This document shows positions 1-10,150 of a stretch of 64,000 nt of DNA, piece after piece. Each line of letters starts with the position of its first letter. The first letter of the stretch is position 1. Where the stretch lies: NCBI RefSeq assembly GCF_014839805.1, contig NC_051119.1:7619245-7683244 (forward strand). Direction: 5' to 3'. The position numbers and the translations under genes were made by a program. A model generated the notes under the pieces. That model was not told the DNA's origin. It made no database searches and saw nothing but the letters and a program-made list of their open reading frames with translations. The stretch is from Manduca sexta (taxonomy: Eukaryota > Arthropoda > Insecta > Lepidoptera > Sphingidae).

Positions 1-338
1 TGTGCTGAAGTGTAGAACTAATTTCTTATATTGAACGTTAATTGAAATGATAAAACAAAAGTGGCGCTCTCAAAGCAGATTTTTTTTTGGTCACCTTGTA
101 GTTAGAATATATCGATTAGATATTGCAATATATAGATTGATATTACACGCAATTGTCGAGTAGCAAACAATATCGGTACTAAAAAAAAAACTTGGTTTTG
201 TATTAAAATGAAAAGCATCGACAAGTTTTTCTTGTACAATGTAAAAAATATTATTTTCTGGAGTGAGCCACATGATTTCCGATGGATATTGATCATCAAG
301 ATTTTGAGAAAAAATATGTAAGATGTGTATTGTTTTAG
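1..338. other. Intron sequence at window start; nothing recognised
   Basis: AT-rich sequence leading into the acceptor at 338. Two small minus-strand open frames here show no coding character. Confidence 0.6.
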
Positions 339-448
339 ACGTCGCAGGATAAGACCGCGTTCCAGAAGGCTCAGGGTCTCCAAGTTTTGGGGCAATTGTT
401 AGCCGTCGCCTCCGAGAAGGAAGATTTAGCCGTCCAGTTCAGCACCAA
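339..448 (+). CDS. Scaper: SCAPER-like gene, internal coding exon (first in window)
   Basis: Coding exon of 36 codons plus two bases. The acceptor is a T-rich tract ending TTTTAG, and the donor is GTACGT at 449. A TAG lies in frame immediately upstream, and the other two frames are closed, so the frame is fixed. The peptide contains GQLLAVASEKEDLAVQFST, a helical and acidic stretch. Joined to the later exons it reads as the C-terminal part of SCAPER. In vertebrates that protein is associated with the endoplasmic reticulum, binds cyclin A/CDK2 and is linked to cilium biology; this is family knowledge, not visible here. The family's zinc-finger region is not in the window, so the N-terminal exons must lie upstream. 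Assignment rests on remembered family resemblance and on phase-consistent joining of the downstream exons. I am confident it is an exon and fairly confident of the family. Confidence 0.8.
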
Positions 449-584
449 GTACGTACTACATACATGTATAGTTCTACTACTACTCTTCTTTCCTTACCTT
501 GGGGTGGTCCGATATCCCGGGGATGTCCGATATGCGCCTAAGAAGGCCACTGCGAGTTTTGGCGGGTGAAGGGTAAACATAGAC

Positions 585-677
585 TAAGAGACTCGGCCCA
601 ATGCTCGCTTGGATGATGCTATACTCTAGTGAGCCGTAAGATGAAACCAATATAAACGTTCTCCTCTACATCCTCCA
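585..677 (+). repeat. Dispersed repeat, family F8
   Basis: This segment contains CCAATGCTCG, GGATGATGCTATACTC and ACCAATATAA in order, and is shared with 44357-44463. The copy here has lost a stretch that the other copy keeps (around GTCGACATTGG). I do not recognise the family. The surrounding intron sequence (449-584 and 678-1054) shows nothing else. Confidence 0.55.
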
Positions 678-1054
678 AAAACTTCACACACTTCAGACAG
701 TTCCCAATGCTCTTGCTAGAAAAAATATATATATTGCGCAAAAAGTTCTAGATGCGTTTGCACTTTGCACTAGCGGCAACATCCTACTCGCAACCATCCA
801 TCATTCTACTTGCAAGCTCAAAATTTCCCAGAAGTCACCTTGCAATGACGATTACACGCTAAAAATCGGTTGCGGAAAATCACATCGAAAAAATAATTAG
901 GCAGAACAACGTGACTGTGCCGACCGTCTGGGGGTGTTATTATCTCTTGCCGATCGATATTTTCTTTCCGCTTCATTTCACAACATCACCGTAAAACCAC
1001 TTTCCCGTGCTAAGATTAAGAAAAGCTACTGCAAGTATTGTTACTCGTGCGCAG

Positions 1055-1164
1055 GTCGTTGTGGTCGGCGGTGCAGATGGTGTCGCGGCTGGCGCCGAGC
1101 GCGCCGCGGCTGCGGCCACAGAGTGCGCCGGGCGCACCTCGCGCGGATACTCTCCAACCAGCTC
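1055..1164 (+). CDS. Scaper: SCAPER-like gene, coding exon with apparent +1 frameshift
   Basis: The acceptor is TGCGCAG before 1055 and the donor is GTGAGT at 1165. The frame inherited from the previous exon reads SLWSAVQMVSRLAPSAPRLR, which looks like normal helical protein. It then turns into Pro/Ala-rich sequence that cannot join the next exon in frame. The frame that does join the next exon ends AHLARILSNQL, followed by EKDLQSDP across the junction. Both halves look genuine, so one extra base seems to lie between about 1122 and 1138 in a GC-rich stretch. A 109-bp exon would keep every phase; 110 bp are present. Alternatives are an internal acceptor at 1076/1077 or 1121/1122, both with poor pyrimidine tracts, either of which would keep the frame but lose the good N-terminal half. 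A sequencing or assembly indel is the simplest explanation; a real disabling mutation is possible. Confidence 0.7.
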
Positions 1165-1192
1165 GTGAGTAGCGCTCATCTTTTTATTTTTT

Positions 1193-1778
1193 ACTAGCAA
1201 CCCGTCCAGGCTTCACGTCATTAGAACATTAGGGCGTCAAACTATCTCTATCAAAAATTTTCTTGCGGTTTCAACTGGGAAATTAAAAAATTCTGGATAA
1301 AGATCCTGCTTAGCATTTTTCTGGGATTATAAATAGCCTATAGGCCTGACCACCGAGCCCAGGGCCTCAAACTGTCTCCATACCAAACTTTATCAAAATC
1401 GGTTCAGCTGTTCGGCCGTGGCCGACCCGCACGCGTTAAAAAAAAATCCGAGATAAAGTACCATCCTAGTCTAGTCCAATATTTTTCGGGATTATAAGTA
1501 GCCTATGTCCTTCCTGACTCAAATTATTTCCATACAATTTTTTCAAAATCCATTTTTTATAATATTTTAGGATAATTTGTATACCTAAAACATTTTGTAT
1601 GTGAAGTGAAAGTTGATATTTTACATCATAGTGTGCCATGTAGCCTAAATCCTTCTTCGATGCTGATAAGGCTATCTAATACAAAAATATTTTTCAATTC
1701 GATCAAATATTCTTTCGTTTCATTCCTGAAATTAGCGCGTTCAAACAGACTCAGATTTTCATATTAGTATAGACTATA
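1193..1778 (-). mobile_element. Helitron-like non-autonomous element (reverse)
   Basis: Read on the minus strand, this starts near AGTCTATACTAATAT, contains GTTTGAACGCGCTAAT and GGTATGGAGACAGTTTGAG-like core sequence, and ends in CTAGT at 1193. The CTAGT end fits Helitron insertion. The 5' and core motifs are shared with the element at 4225-4904. Its terminus lies 29 bp downstream of the donor of exon 1055-1164. The central part is diverged and may be composite. Confidence 0.55.
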
Positions 1779-2520
1779 GATACAAGTTACAACGCCATCT
1801 AGTTATATGATTATAAACTACCTTAATAAATGCGAGACGTAAACAATATTTTGTCTCCAAACCCCGCCATCTCACGACACTGTGACGTACTAAATGAGTG
1901 CAAACGTAACATAGATGGAGCTAATAGTATGTTTTTAACGATAGATATTTTTATTGTATACACTTTTAACAAGTATATTCTACCGATAGACACGAACTTC
2001 CATATAAACTATTTGTTCAAAATCTGGAGTTAGAACTTAAGTTCGCTGCAGCGCTAAAACATCAATCATCGTCTAACCAAACTTTTTAAAAACATTTAGT
2101 GCTAAAGCGCTTTAAAGAAAAAATCAGTAAAATGGCAACCAATACCGGATTGCAATACACTTCAGTTGAACACAGTGAGAACACAGTGTTCGGAATGTGA
2201 TCCCCCTCAGATCCTCAGTCCATCACTGGACAAATTACTTGCCCTTTTTTGTCAACAACCAAAACTTAACCCTAACGCAATCTCGGACTTTACATCGTAA
2301 AATAAATCATGTGAGGGAAAAAGTACCCAAACTGATTGAAAGGATCACATCAAAACTAAGCGAGCGAAAAAACTGACGTTTCCAATGCGATTGGCAAAGT
2401 TTCGAACGGAGAGGGTTGAACTGCGCAATCGTAAAAAACAATAACCTCTTTACTGAGGGTATGAAATTATCTAAAGGGCACGTCATTTTATTTTGTCTAA
2501 GTTTTGGTAATGTTATATCT
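1779..2520. other. Intron; nothing recognised
   Basis: Unique-looking, moderately AT-rich intron sequence. The 67-codon frame at 1830-2033 has no splice or domain support. Confidence 0.5.
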
Positions 2521-2930
2521 TTAAGATTAAATTCTTTTCGGATTTTATCGCAGTTTTAATATTTTATTTTTCTACCGACGTTTCGAAGACTGCTGCCTTC
2601 ATGGTCACGGGGGGACTGAGGTGTTGTTCATCCGCAAAGTCAAAGTTACAATATCTACCTACATTTTACAAATATACAACTTTTAAATTTTTAGCTGTTG
2701 GTGGTCCGATCTTTGAAAATCCGTGAAAATTTAAAAAGTTTTATATTTCTAAAATGTAGGTAGATATTGTAACTGTCATTGCGGATGACCAACACCTCAG
2801 TCCCCCCGTGACCATGAAGACTGCAGTCTTCGAAACGTCGGGAGAAAAGTACAATATTAAAACTGCGATAATATCTGAAAAATATTTAAATTTTAATGTT
2901 TAACATTCGCGTAAACATAAGATATAATAA
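2521..2930. repeat. Inverted pair of retroelement-like family P copies
   Basis: Two copies of one roughly 170-bp sequence face away from each other: left arm about 2521-2693 (minus) and right arm about 2725-2900 (plus), separated by about 30 bp. The shared motifs are CTTCGAAACGTCGGGAGAAAA, split by small differences, CCTCAGTCCCCCCGTGACC and AATGTAGGTAGATATTGTAA. Motifs of the CGAAACGTCGG type are common in the non-coding ends of Penelope-like and other non-LTR retroelements; that link is an inference. Single diverged copies of the family occur at 10800-10998, 22370-22425, 48280-48405 and 59078-59228. Confidence 0.7.
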
Positions 2931-3867
2931 TATTATATCTTGAGTCATTTTTTATAGGAATTTAATTATATGAGATCAAGACCAAGTTTTGAGTCATGCA
3001 GACACAAAGAAGCTCGCATCGCATAAAAGTCTAGTTAGGTCTCTGTCCACTAGTAAAATAGCATAGCATATCCTCCAGAAGTTGGTTAGCTTCCGTTCGC
3101 TATAAATGTTCTAAGTAGTATGACGTCAGTACTATAGTGTATACACGTGTATAAATATGAAGGTGTGCTCTCACTCGCCGCACCCCTGACAAATGACTGC
3201 GGGCCGACGTAGGGTTGTCACGTGGGAGTTATTGTGTGTTGTCTAGTAATCCATTGCTTTAGTAGTAGTCTGTTTTGTGAAATGTGATGCTCAATGATTT
3301 CCAGGTCTGTTATTTTTTTTGGGTATAACTTTGTTTTTAAAAATATCTGATATGGTGTAGTTGGCAATTTGTGTCGATACACTCGCCCTCTATAGGTGTC
3401 TTTAGATGGTATCGCAAAGTAGTGACACTATTTTTTAAAATTTATGATTGGCCTAGGCATTATGGGTAAGACATGTGACTAATTGTAAATCGGTCATATT
3501 ATAATTAGGTGTGAGTCAGAATTAATTAACAATCTAAAATGTCTCATTACAGGTAAAAAAATCACTTAATTCTCGGGTATGTCTAAACGAAGATGATTAT
3601 TTTCTTTTGCGTTTCGTTAGTAGATCATTTTTCAAATAGGGAATACTGAAATGATCAAAATAGTGAATTATTTAACATTTTCATAGTCATTCGTTTGTGA
3701 CAACCCTGTGCTTTACGGCGGTCGGTAGCTGTGTGAGTGGGTGGGCGCCCTAAAAGCAACGCTAATGCACGTCCGACGCTCGTTCACACCGTGCACTACA
3801 CTTGCCTAGTACTAGGATAGTCGGCAAGTAGAGTAGGTATTGAGTATTGACTATTCATTTACAGTTA
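2931..3867. other. Intron with CRE/TATA-like cluster, otherwise nothing
   Basis: At 3121-3157 a TGACGTCA element, an ACACGTGT E-box and TATAAATA fall within 40 bp. No transcript start or ORF follows, so a promoter is only a weak possibility. The remaining sequence shows no repeats. Confidence 0.25.
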
Positions 3868-4032
3868 ATTTCCTCAAAATTTACTGAACGGATTTTTGTG
3901 AAATTTGGTATGGAGATAGTTTAAGACCCTGCAAAGATTATAGGCTACTTTCCATCACGAGAAAATATATAGCAGGATTTTTATTTCGGAAAGTCCTTTA
4001 GGCGGCCCAAACCGTGAGCAAAATATAGTATT
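3868..4032 (+). mobile_element. Helitron-like 3' part, degraded
   Basis: It carries the core AAATTTGGTATGGAGATAG and TTTAAGACCCTG, then ATATATAGCAGGA, and a decayed end with GTGAGCAAAATATAGTA in place of GAGCAAAAGCTAGT. The 5' part is missing. Confidence 0.55.
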
Positions 4033-4224
4033 AGAAATAAACCGACTTATTGTAAAAAGGTAGTGTAATAGGTTCTTTTTAAATATTACATCATTTTAGG
4101 GATTAATATGATTGAGTCACGATTTAAAAATTCCTTTTTTTTTGTTTTCCTTATTTTTTAGATGCTTTTTATTTCTTTTGTAAGTACTGTTATTGAAATG
4201 AGGAATATTAGACACTTTATCTAA

Positions 4225-4904
4225 TCTATACTATTATATAAAGCTGAAGAGTTTGTTTGTTTGTTTGTTTGTTTGTTTGTTTGAACGCGCTAATCTCAGG
4301 AACTACCGGTCCAAACTGAAAAATTCTTTTTGCGTTGGATAGCTCTTTGTTCGTGGAGTGCTATAGGCTATATATCATCACGCTATACCCAATAGAGCGG
4401 AGCAGTAATGGCTAATCTCAGGAACTACCGGTCCAAACTGAAAAAACGTGTTAAACTCAAAAACTACCCAACATATTAAGATGACTGCCTGACTGATGAT
4501 GACTGCCTCGGTGGCGTAGTTGTATTGCACGTCCGGTACAATAGCGCTCTGAGGTCCTGGGTTCGAATCCCGAGTCGGGCAAAGTGATATTTGGGTTTTT
4601 CTGCTCAGTATCAGCCCGGAGTCTGGAATTTGTGCCCGATATGGCGATAGGCTCGCCCCCTATCACATCATGGGACGAAACATACTTGGCGAAAAGTGGG
4701 TGCCCTAGTTGTGCTCTCTGCATACTCTTCGGGGGATAAAATGCGTGATGTTATGTATGTATGTATATTAAGATGAAATTTGGTATGGAGACAGTTTGAG
4801 ACCCTAGGAAGAACATAGGCTCCCGGGAAACTACTACTTTTATAACGGAAAACTTTAGCCTGAAAAACTTTATAACGCGGGCGGAGCCGCGGGCAAAAGC
4901 TAGT
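4225..4904 (+). mobile_element. Helitron-like element interrupted by a SINE
   Basis: The element starts TCTATACTATTATAT, has a GTTT microsatellite at 4253-4282, and contains GAACGCGCTAATCTCAGGAA and a second copy of the CTCAGGAACTACCGG motif. It resumes after the SINE with AAATTTGGTATGGAGACAG. It ends with a short hairpin region (GCGGGCGGAGCCGCGGGC) and CAAAAGCTAGT, the typical 3' end of lepidopteran non-autonomous Helitrons. Removing the inserted SINE and one copy of its duplication restores a continuous element. Confidence 0.75.
4485..4764 (+). mobile_element. tRNA-derived SINE, family S1, with 12-bp target duplication
   Basis: This is a full-length S1 copy. The tRNA-like head has box A GTGGCGTAGTTGTATTG and box B GGGTTCGAATCCCGAG. 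It is followed by a family-specific body (GGGTTTTTCTGCTCAGTATC, CATCATGGGACGAAAC, GCGAAAAGTGGGTGCC) and a GTAT repeat tail. The sequence ATATTAAGATGA is present on both sides, at 4473-4484 and 4765-4776, which defines a perfect target-site duplication inside an older Helitron-like element. Confidence 0.9.
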
Positions 4905-5972
4905 TTATTCATATGTCTATTTCTCTGTCTCGTCGGCTTAGTCATTAGAATTTCGTAATAATACGCACCTGCGCCTTATGTTTTAATTTCGTTAACTCAC
5001 AAACTCCATTCAAAATTACACTAAATTAAAAATATTCGTTTAAATCAGACGAATACAAATATCTCCCAACTCCCACAGTAGATTCTCACAGTTTCGCGTT
5101 CCGAAAATTCGATGCAATAATTTTACAATGCGCATTTTGTGTGTTAATAAAAACACTCGGTATTACCGCCGTGTCCCGCTACCGTGTCGTTAAGGTAACG
5201 TTTTTTTTTATCGCTTTCGATATGCGAACTTATTGCGGTATCGCTAATTAGCCGACGATCGTTGTATGCGGTCAGATTTTACTGTCATTGTACTTTTACT
5301 AGATGTTTGTGTTAAAGATATTTAATAAATATAGACAAGTGGTAGATTGAAATAAAAATGTCATCAACGGACAATACTAAATGGCCTAGTTCAACCAGTA
5401 TGAACATAAAAAGATCTGAGGTAATAAGCATAAAAAAAATACAGTGGAATTGAGAACCTCATACCTACCCGCTTAAACTAAGCGGGCGCCTAAAAGTTCG
5501 CACTGTCCTGAAGGGCCCCCACCAAATTTAGATGTAGGGCCCCTATACGGCAAACTACGCTACTGATCGAACCATTCCAATTGGGACAATATCAACTATT
5601 CAAATTGCGCGTGTAATGTCTTATCTATAACTTATTTATATTTAAAATCATTGGTGGTTATGGAAAAATGAATGAATATCACATAATATTGTCTGCCCCC
5701 GCACACTTGGTGCGGTACAATCGTTTGCTAAACCTGATTTTTTTAAATTAACCTCGTAATAAATGCAGTGTAGTCCAGATAAAAATACCAAAGAGAAATT
5801 ATCGGTGTGTCGGTCGTAAGAATTTTGTCAGCTTGTTTTATGACCACTATCTTAATTCGGAATCAGTCAATATGGTGTATATGCGCTGGTCCCTATTTAG
5901 TACAGGATACAAGATGAACTGATTACTGACTAGGTTCACTGGTAGAGATTTCTTTTGTCCATTCCATTTTTG
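4905..5972. other. Intron; nothing recognised
   Basis: No repeat partner in the window and no plausible exon was found. The region is AT-rich, with a mildly GC-richer part at 5480-5560. Confidence 0.5.
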
Positions 5973-6138
5973 ACGCAGCGTAAGCGGGCCTCCCACGAGA
6001 TGGACCAACGATCTGGTGCGGGTCGCCGGAGTCCGATGGATGAGGGCGGCCCAGAACCGGTCCCTGTGGCGCTCAATAGGGAGGCCTATGTCCAGCAGTG
6101 GACGATTCCCGGCTGAAATGATGATGATAATGATTCCA
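5973..6138 (+). mobile_element. RTE-type LINE 3' end with ORF remnant
   Basis: The frame 5985-6110 reads PTRWTNDLVRVAGVRWM and AAQNRSLWRSIG, a pattern typical of the C-terminal end of RTE-clade ORF2. A frame change follows before the expected stop. The DNA then contains CCAGCAGTGGACGATTCC and a degenerate ATG/ATA trinucleotide tail. Such tails mark RTE 3' ends. The 5' part is absent, so this is a dead, 5'-truncated insertion. Confidence 0.75.
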
Positions 6139-6318
6139 TTTTTATATTTATACATCCTCCTCGCATCGTATTCCTCATTGCTGCAGGTCGTCATCCCCTG
6201 AAAATGGAGTAATCTTTGTTTTTATTTAGTTGCGCCACCTATTCCTATCTTTAGCATTGTGAAGCGCAACGTGTAGTTTGGTGCCATACGAATTATACAT
6301 ACATATAAAACTTAAATA

Positions 6319-6523
6319 CTGTGTCGGTAGCGTAGTTGCGTATTGCATCGTTCTAAGACCCTGGGTCGGACAAAGTGATACTGGATTCTTCTGCTCAGTA
6401 TCAGTCCGGAGTCTGGACCCTGCGCCTGATATGGCGCTCGCCACCTATCATTCAACGGAACAAATGGCGATTAGATGTCCTGTTTGCCCCTTGCTTACCC
6501 TTTTGGGGTTTAAAGCGTGTGAT
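6319..6523 (+). mobile_element. SINE S1, diverged copy
   Basis: Decayed S1: the head has GTCGGTAGCGTAGTTGCG, box B is partly deleted, and the body has TTCTGCTCAGTATCAGTCCGG and CCTGATATGGC. It ends near AAAGCGTGTGAT. Several internal deletions are visible. Open frames of 72 and 124 codons overlapping it are accidental. Confidence 0.75.
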
Positions 6524-8831
6524 TTTGATTTAAAAGTAGGGTTCATGCTTGATCCTTTTCTACCCTTTTTGACTGATTTCAAAAAAAAGAAGGAGGTTAT
6601 CAATTCGACGTTTTTTTTTATGATTGTTACCTCAGAACTCCGTAATTTCTGAACCGATGTAGAAAATTCTTTTTTTATTCAAAAGAATACACTTACCTTC
6701 CCATTGGTTTCATAGAATTTTGGGGATTACAATGTGTGTGTGTTTTTTAAACTTAATAAATATATTCAGTATCCTCCCACAAAGTACTTTTTGTGATATA
6801 ATACATAATATTTATATTATAAATACAAAAATCAACTCGTCATTTCGCAGCTCGCTACCCTCTCACCACGGATATTTTTAATTAATATGAATTTGATGCA
6901 TATAAAACTGTAATATTGTTGGAAGGTTATATTATAATGATTCATTAAAGTGCTTTAATTCTTTATGTTCGCGTAATGGATGCGTTTCTTAATGGAAATT
7001 AATGAGATGTGATTCAAATTAAATCATATAACTTGTTTGCCGAATTGATGTTAAAAAAAATGTGCAAGTATATGTTCATTTGTGATGAATTTCCAGGTAA
7101 CAGAAAAGTTGTGAGAGTTGCTTACCATATTTCAAACCCAAGTAATTCTGAGATCGTGTAGAATAGCCAACACAGCAAATATTTTTGTTGTAATATTTAT
7201 GTTTACAAGTGGTATTCATCAGCGGCTATCATATGACCCACTTGTACGTTTTCCTATTATTATTTTATTGCAAAATAACTACAGATAAAAGCATCGGTTC
7301 TTTGGTGTCCGATGGGTATTGTGTTATGCAATGATTTTGGTTAGGTTTTACGTCGTGTGAAATATTCTATTGGTTAGTATAAGGTTTTTATAAACACAAG
7401 TCTTTAAGAAAGCAAATATGGAACGAGATTTATGCTGTTTGTTTCTCATAAGTGGCATAAATTATTATTATGGTTTAAAGAAATCGTTTAGTCACGGTTT
7501 AGATATAAATCTACAATTTTATTTTAAAATAATACACCGCCACAGTAAACCCTTTATATTATTCGGGACCATTTGTGTCACATTAACTTAATTGAAATAT
7601 CCTCCGCGCTAAAAGTCCGCGTCATCGCCGCACAAAGCGCCAGATAAAGTCGAGAACTTATCAAAAATCAAGCCCAAAAAAATTGCAAAACTCGGCCTGA
7701 GATGTTATCTCTGCGGTCCCTCATAAACTACTAGATTTACTGGCCCTAAGGAAGAAAAAAAGCAAGATGGCGTCGATGATAAGGGGCAATTAACATGGCC
7801 GCCGGGCGGCCCGCGCGTTCCAATTTACGCATATTAATTGTGAAACAATAAAGGAAGACGTCGCGTAGCTGTTGCGAGATTAAAATTCCAATTTTTATTG
7901 TTACCGCGTAAAATGGAACGTTGGTGTTGCGCGGTCTGAGTTTTTTTTTTATTGATATTTTTATACGCCCGCGGGTACTTTAAGTCGTATTAGCCCGTTA
8001 TGAATGCATAAAACGAAAATAATATGATAGGAATTATGTCGAGGTCGACGATTTCGTATCTGCTGATTTGAGAGTAAAAATGCACCTTAATTTGTTACTT
8101 TATTAAATTTGTGTTATCTATTGACACCTCGATTGTATTAACCTTTAGAAGAAGTAAGTTATTAATGGAATACGTAACCAAGTAGGACCTCCCTCTGTTG
8201 TAAAAAGATGTAGATGGTAATTCATTTTTTTTTTATCTACGATGTGTAGCACTTTACGTAATAATTATATTTGCATTTTAACCACATTGTAGAGTTGTAG
8301 TGTCGTTATAAATGGAGAAATAAATTACTCGCTCACATTTACGCTTTTTATTAAAAAATATTTTATAACGAAGAATTCTGTATTTATTTTTTTATTTGAC
8401 TTTACATTACTATAGACATAGTAAAGGTATTGAATCTGCATAAACTAATTAATGAGGTCTGACATCTCCGATATTTGAAGGATTACATAGTACATTGTAC
8501 TAATTTGTAAATCAAAGTCCTGCCTCACAATCTCCCCCGCCAAAATGGATCCGCAATCCTTCTGGCAAGTTATTCACTATCAGTGTGTAACATAAGTACT
8601 TCTTTTATTATCCAAAAAGACATCGCCTACGTCAGAAGCTTTTCTCGCTACATAGATCTACACAAGACGCATGCGCAATTTTTAAAACTATCAAATTTAG
8701 AAATTCTCATGTTTTCCACGGGAGCTAATTATCGGTATAAAAAAAGCCTATAACATGTTAATTCAGGACATCGTCTATCTGTGTGCAAAAATATTTCATC
8801 CAAGATTTTGCGTTTACTTTCTTTTTTTTTG
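6524..8831. other. Intron; nothing recognised
   Basis: About 2.3 kb of AT-rich sequence. A GC-rich patch at 7795-7830 (GGCCGCCGGGCGGCCCGCGC) is the only compositional feature. No repeat family member found. Confidence 0.5.
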
Positions 8832-8926
8832 TTTTCTGTTAAATTGGCCGCTGTATGTTAAATAAGGCAAATTTTATTTACTGAGGGTTATCTTTTGAAA
8901 TAGGTCACCCTTCGCCATTGCACTTA
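8832..8926 (+). mobile_element. Fragment of hAT-type MITE family
   Basis: Shares TTTCTGTTAAATTGGCCGC, TATGTTAA and CACCCTTCGCCATTGC with the right half of the intact element at 13237-13400. The left half is missing here. Confidence 0.6.
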
Positions 8927-9244
8927 TATTAGGAAACGATTAACTAAATCACCAACTCGCCCATCAAATGTCCCGTCAGCGACTGTCCGATAACAACGCT
9001 CCGTCGCGCCCGTCCCGCCCAGCTGCGAAGTTCGGGCGCTCAACGCTCGTGACGTTTATCCGTAGATCTTTGCTATATCACCGGCGTCGTATTGCAGACG
9101 AGTTACTATGACGAGATGGGTGAGGTAAACGGTGTGTGAGGCACCTTTTACAGGGAGGTATGACGTCATTATGTAACAATTGAGCTGTGTCTTGGGCTGT
9201 TGGCTTGTCTCAATGACCGATGTTTATTTTCATAAGGGCACGGT

Positions 9245-9593
9245 AGTCATCGCACTGCGCGTGATTGTAAGTGGAGTGTGGTCCAATAGAATGTCGATTG
9301 ACGAGAGATTATTAGCCTTCGGCAGTCGACACAATTATGCCGGCCTGTTGGCATCGGATATATATTATACATAGGCCGATACCGAAGCGCGACACTTACC
9401 GTGGGCAACTATGGCGGGTTTTAAGATCTTGTGTACAGTGGTCGCTATTAAGGCGAATATAAAATGTATCCTACCACCAGCAAAGTGTCCATGCACTATT
9501 TGTATCATTATATTCAGTGCTTTGTAATGCATTCCCAGTAAGCAGATATTCTATTTGACCCCACTCCACTTACAATCAAGTGCAGAAGGATCA
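9245..9593. mobile_element. MITE family M6, copy before exon 9729-9904
   Basis: Terminal inverted repeats of about 34 bp lie at 9262-9295 and 9544-9577 (core GATTGTAAGTGGAGTG). Inside are TCGATTGACGAGAGATTATTA and CAGTCGACACAATTATGCCGG-like motifs, shared with 9941-10150, 34700-34865 and 36013-36215. The outer end GTGCAGAAGGATCA at 9580-9593 is the reverse complement of the start of the next copy. Confidence 0.6.
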
Positions 9594-9728
9594 ATTTGCA
9601 GTGCACGAATAAAAAAAACACAGACGCTTCGTGGCAGACAATGCGACGGTACCCACCCAAATGGACCCATGCATACTTAAGACCTACCAATTGGCACCCG
9701 TGGACTGATATTATCAATTTTTTTACAG

Positions 9729-9904
9729 GAGAAAGACCTCCAATCGGATCCGAAAGAGATGGAGCTAGCGAAACAACTGAGCGACTGTCTATCAGTCGCT
9801 TTGGATTCCGTGCTGTGTTCCACCAGGCTGTACGAAGAGAAGCGGGTGACCGGAGACCTGGAACAACTAGCCGCCTTGAGGAACAGGGCTCACACGCTGA
9901 TCAG
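9729..9904 (+). CDS. Scaper: SCAPER-like gene, coding exon
   Basis: This exon has 58 codons plus two bases, with acceptor TTTTTTACAG and donor GTGAGT at 9905. The phase-0 frame begins EKDLQSDPKEMELAKQLSDC and continues with an amphipathic, charged helix ending RNRAHTLI. The other long frame here is Arg/Gly-rich and ends in intron sequence, so it is a shadow. The ending His-x-Leu-Ile-Ser, with Ser completed by the next exon, is a point where I recall strong similarity to vertebrate SCAPER. The exon sits between two related MITE copies, one ending 136 bp before its acceptor and one starting 36 bp after its donor. It is followed by the longest intron of the gene, about 23.8 kb. Confidence 0.85.
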
Positions 9905-9940
9905 GTGAGTGTGATTGACATTTATACGTGCACGGGAAAA

Positions 9941-10150
9941 TGATCCTTCTGCACCAGATGGTATAGGTGGGGTTCAGATGGAATGTCGACTGGTGAGAGA
10001 TGGTTATTCTTTGTCAGTCGACACAATGCCGGCCTGTCCAAAGCTGGATATATAAAGGCTGATCTCGGAATGCGGCAATTCGCGTGGGGCAGTATGATGG
10101 GTTTTACATATTGTATACGGTGCCTTAATATAGAAGAAAACTCTTGCTGA
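9941..10150. mobile_element. MITE family M6, copy after exon 9729-9904
   Basis: It starts TGATCCTTCTGCAC and contains GGAATGTCGACTGGTGAGAG, CAGTCGACACAATGCCGGC and GGATATATAAAGGCTGATC. The motif order matches the copy at 9245-9593. The right terminus is not clear. It starts 36 bp after an exon donor. Confidence 0.55.

Noticed and set aside
934..1197. 87-codon Arg/Cys-rich frame over exon 1055-1164
   Set aside because: Only its last 11 codons look like the SCAPER-like protein; the rest is an off-frame reading of a GC-rich exon.
3121..3160. Core promoter from CRE, E-box and TATA-like motifs
   Set aside because: No open frame, exon or conserved start follows; such short motifs arise easily by chance in 64 kb.
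4506..4580. tRNA gene prediction from box A and box B
   Set aside because: The same tRNA-like head with the same downstream body recurs at least nine times, so it is a SINE head, not a tRNA gene.
9596..9943. 115-codon plus-strand frame over exon 9729-9904
   Set aside because: Frame is Arg/Gly/Thr-rich, reads through the acceptor and donor, and does not fit the phase of the next exon; the acidic helical frame does.
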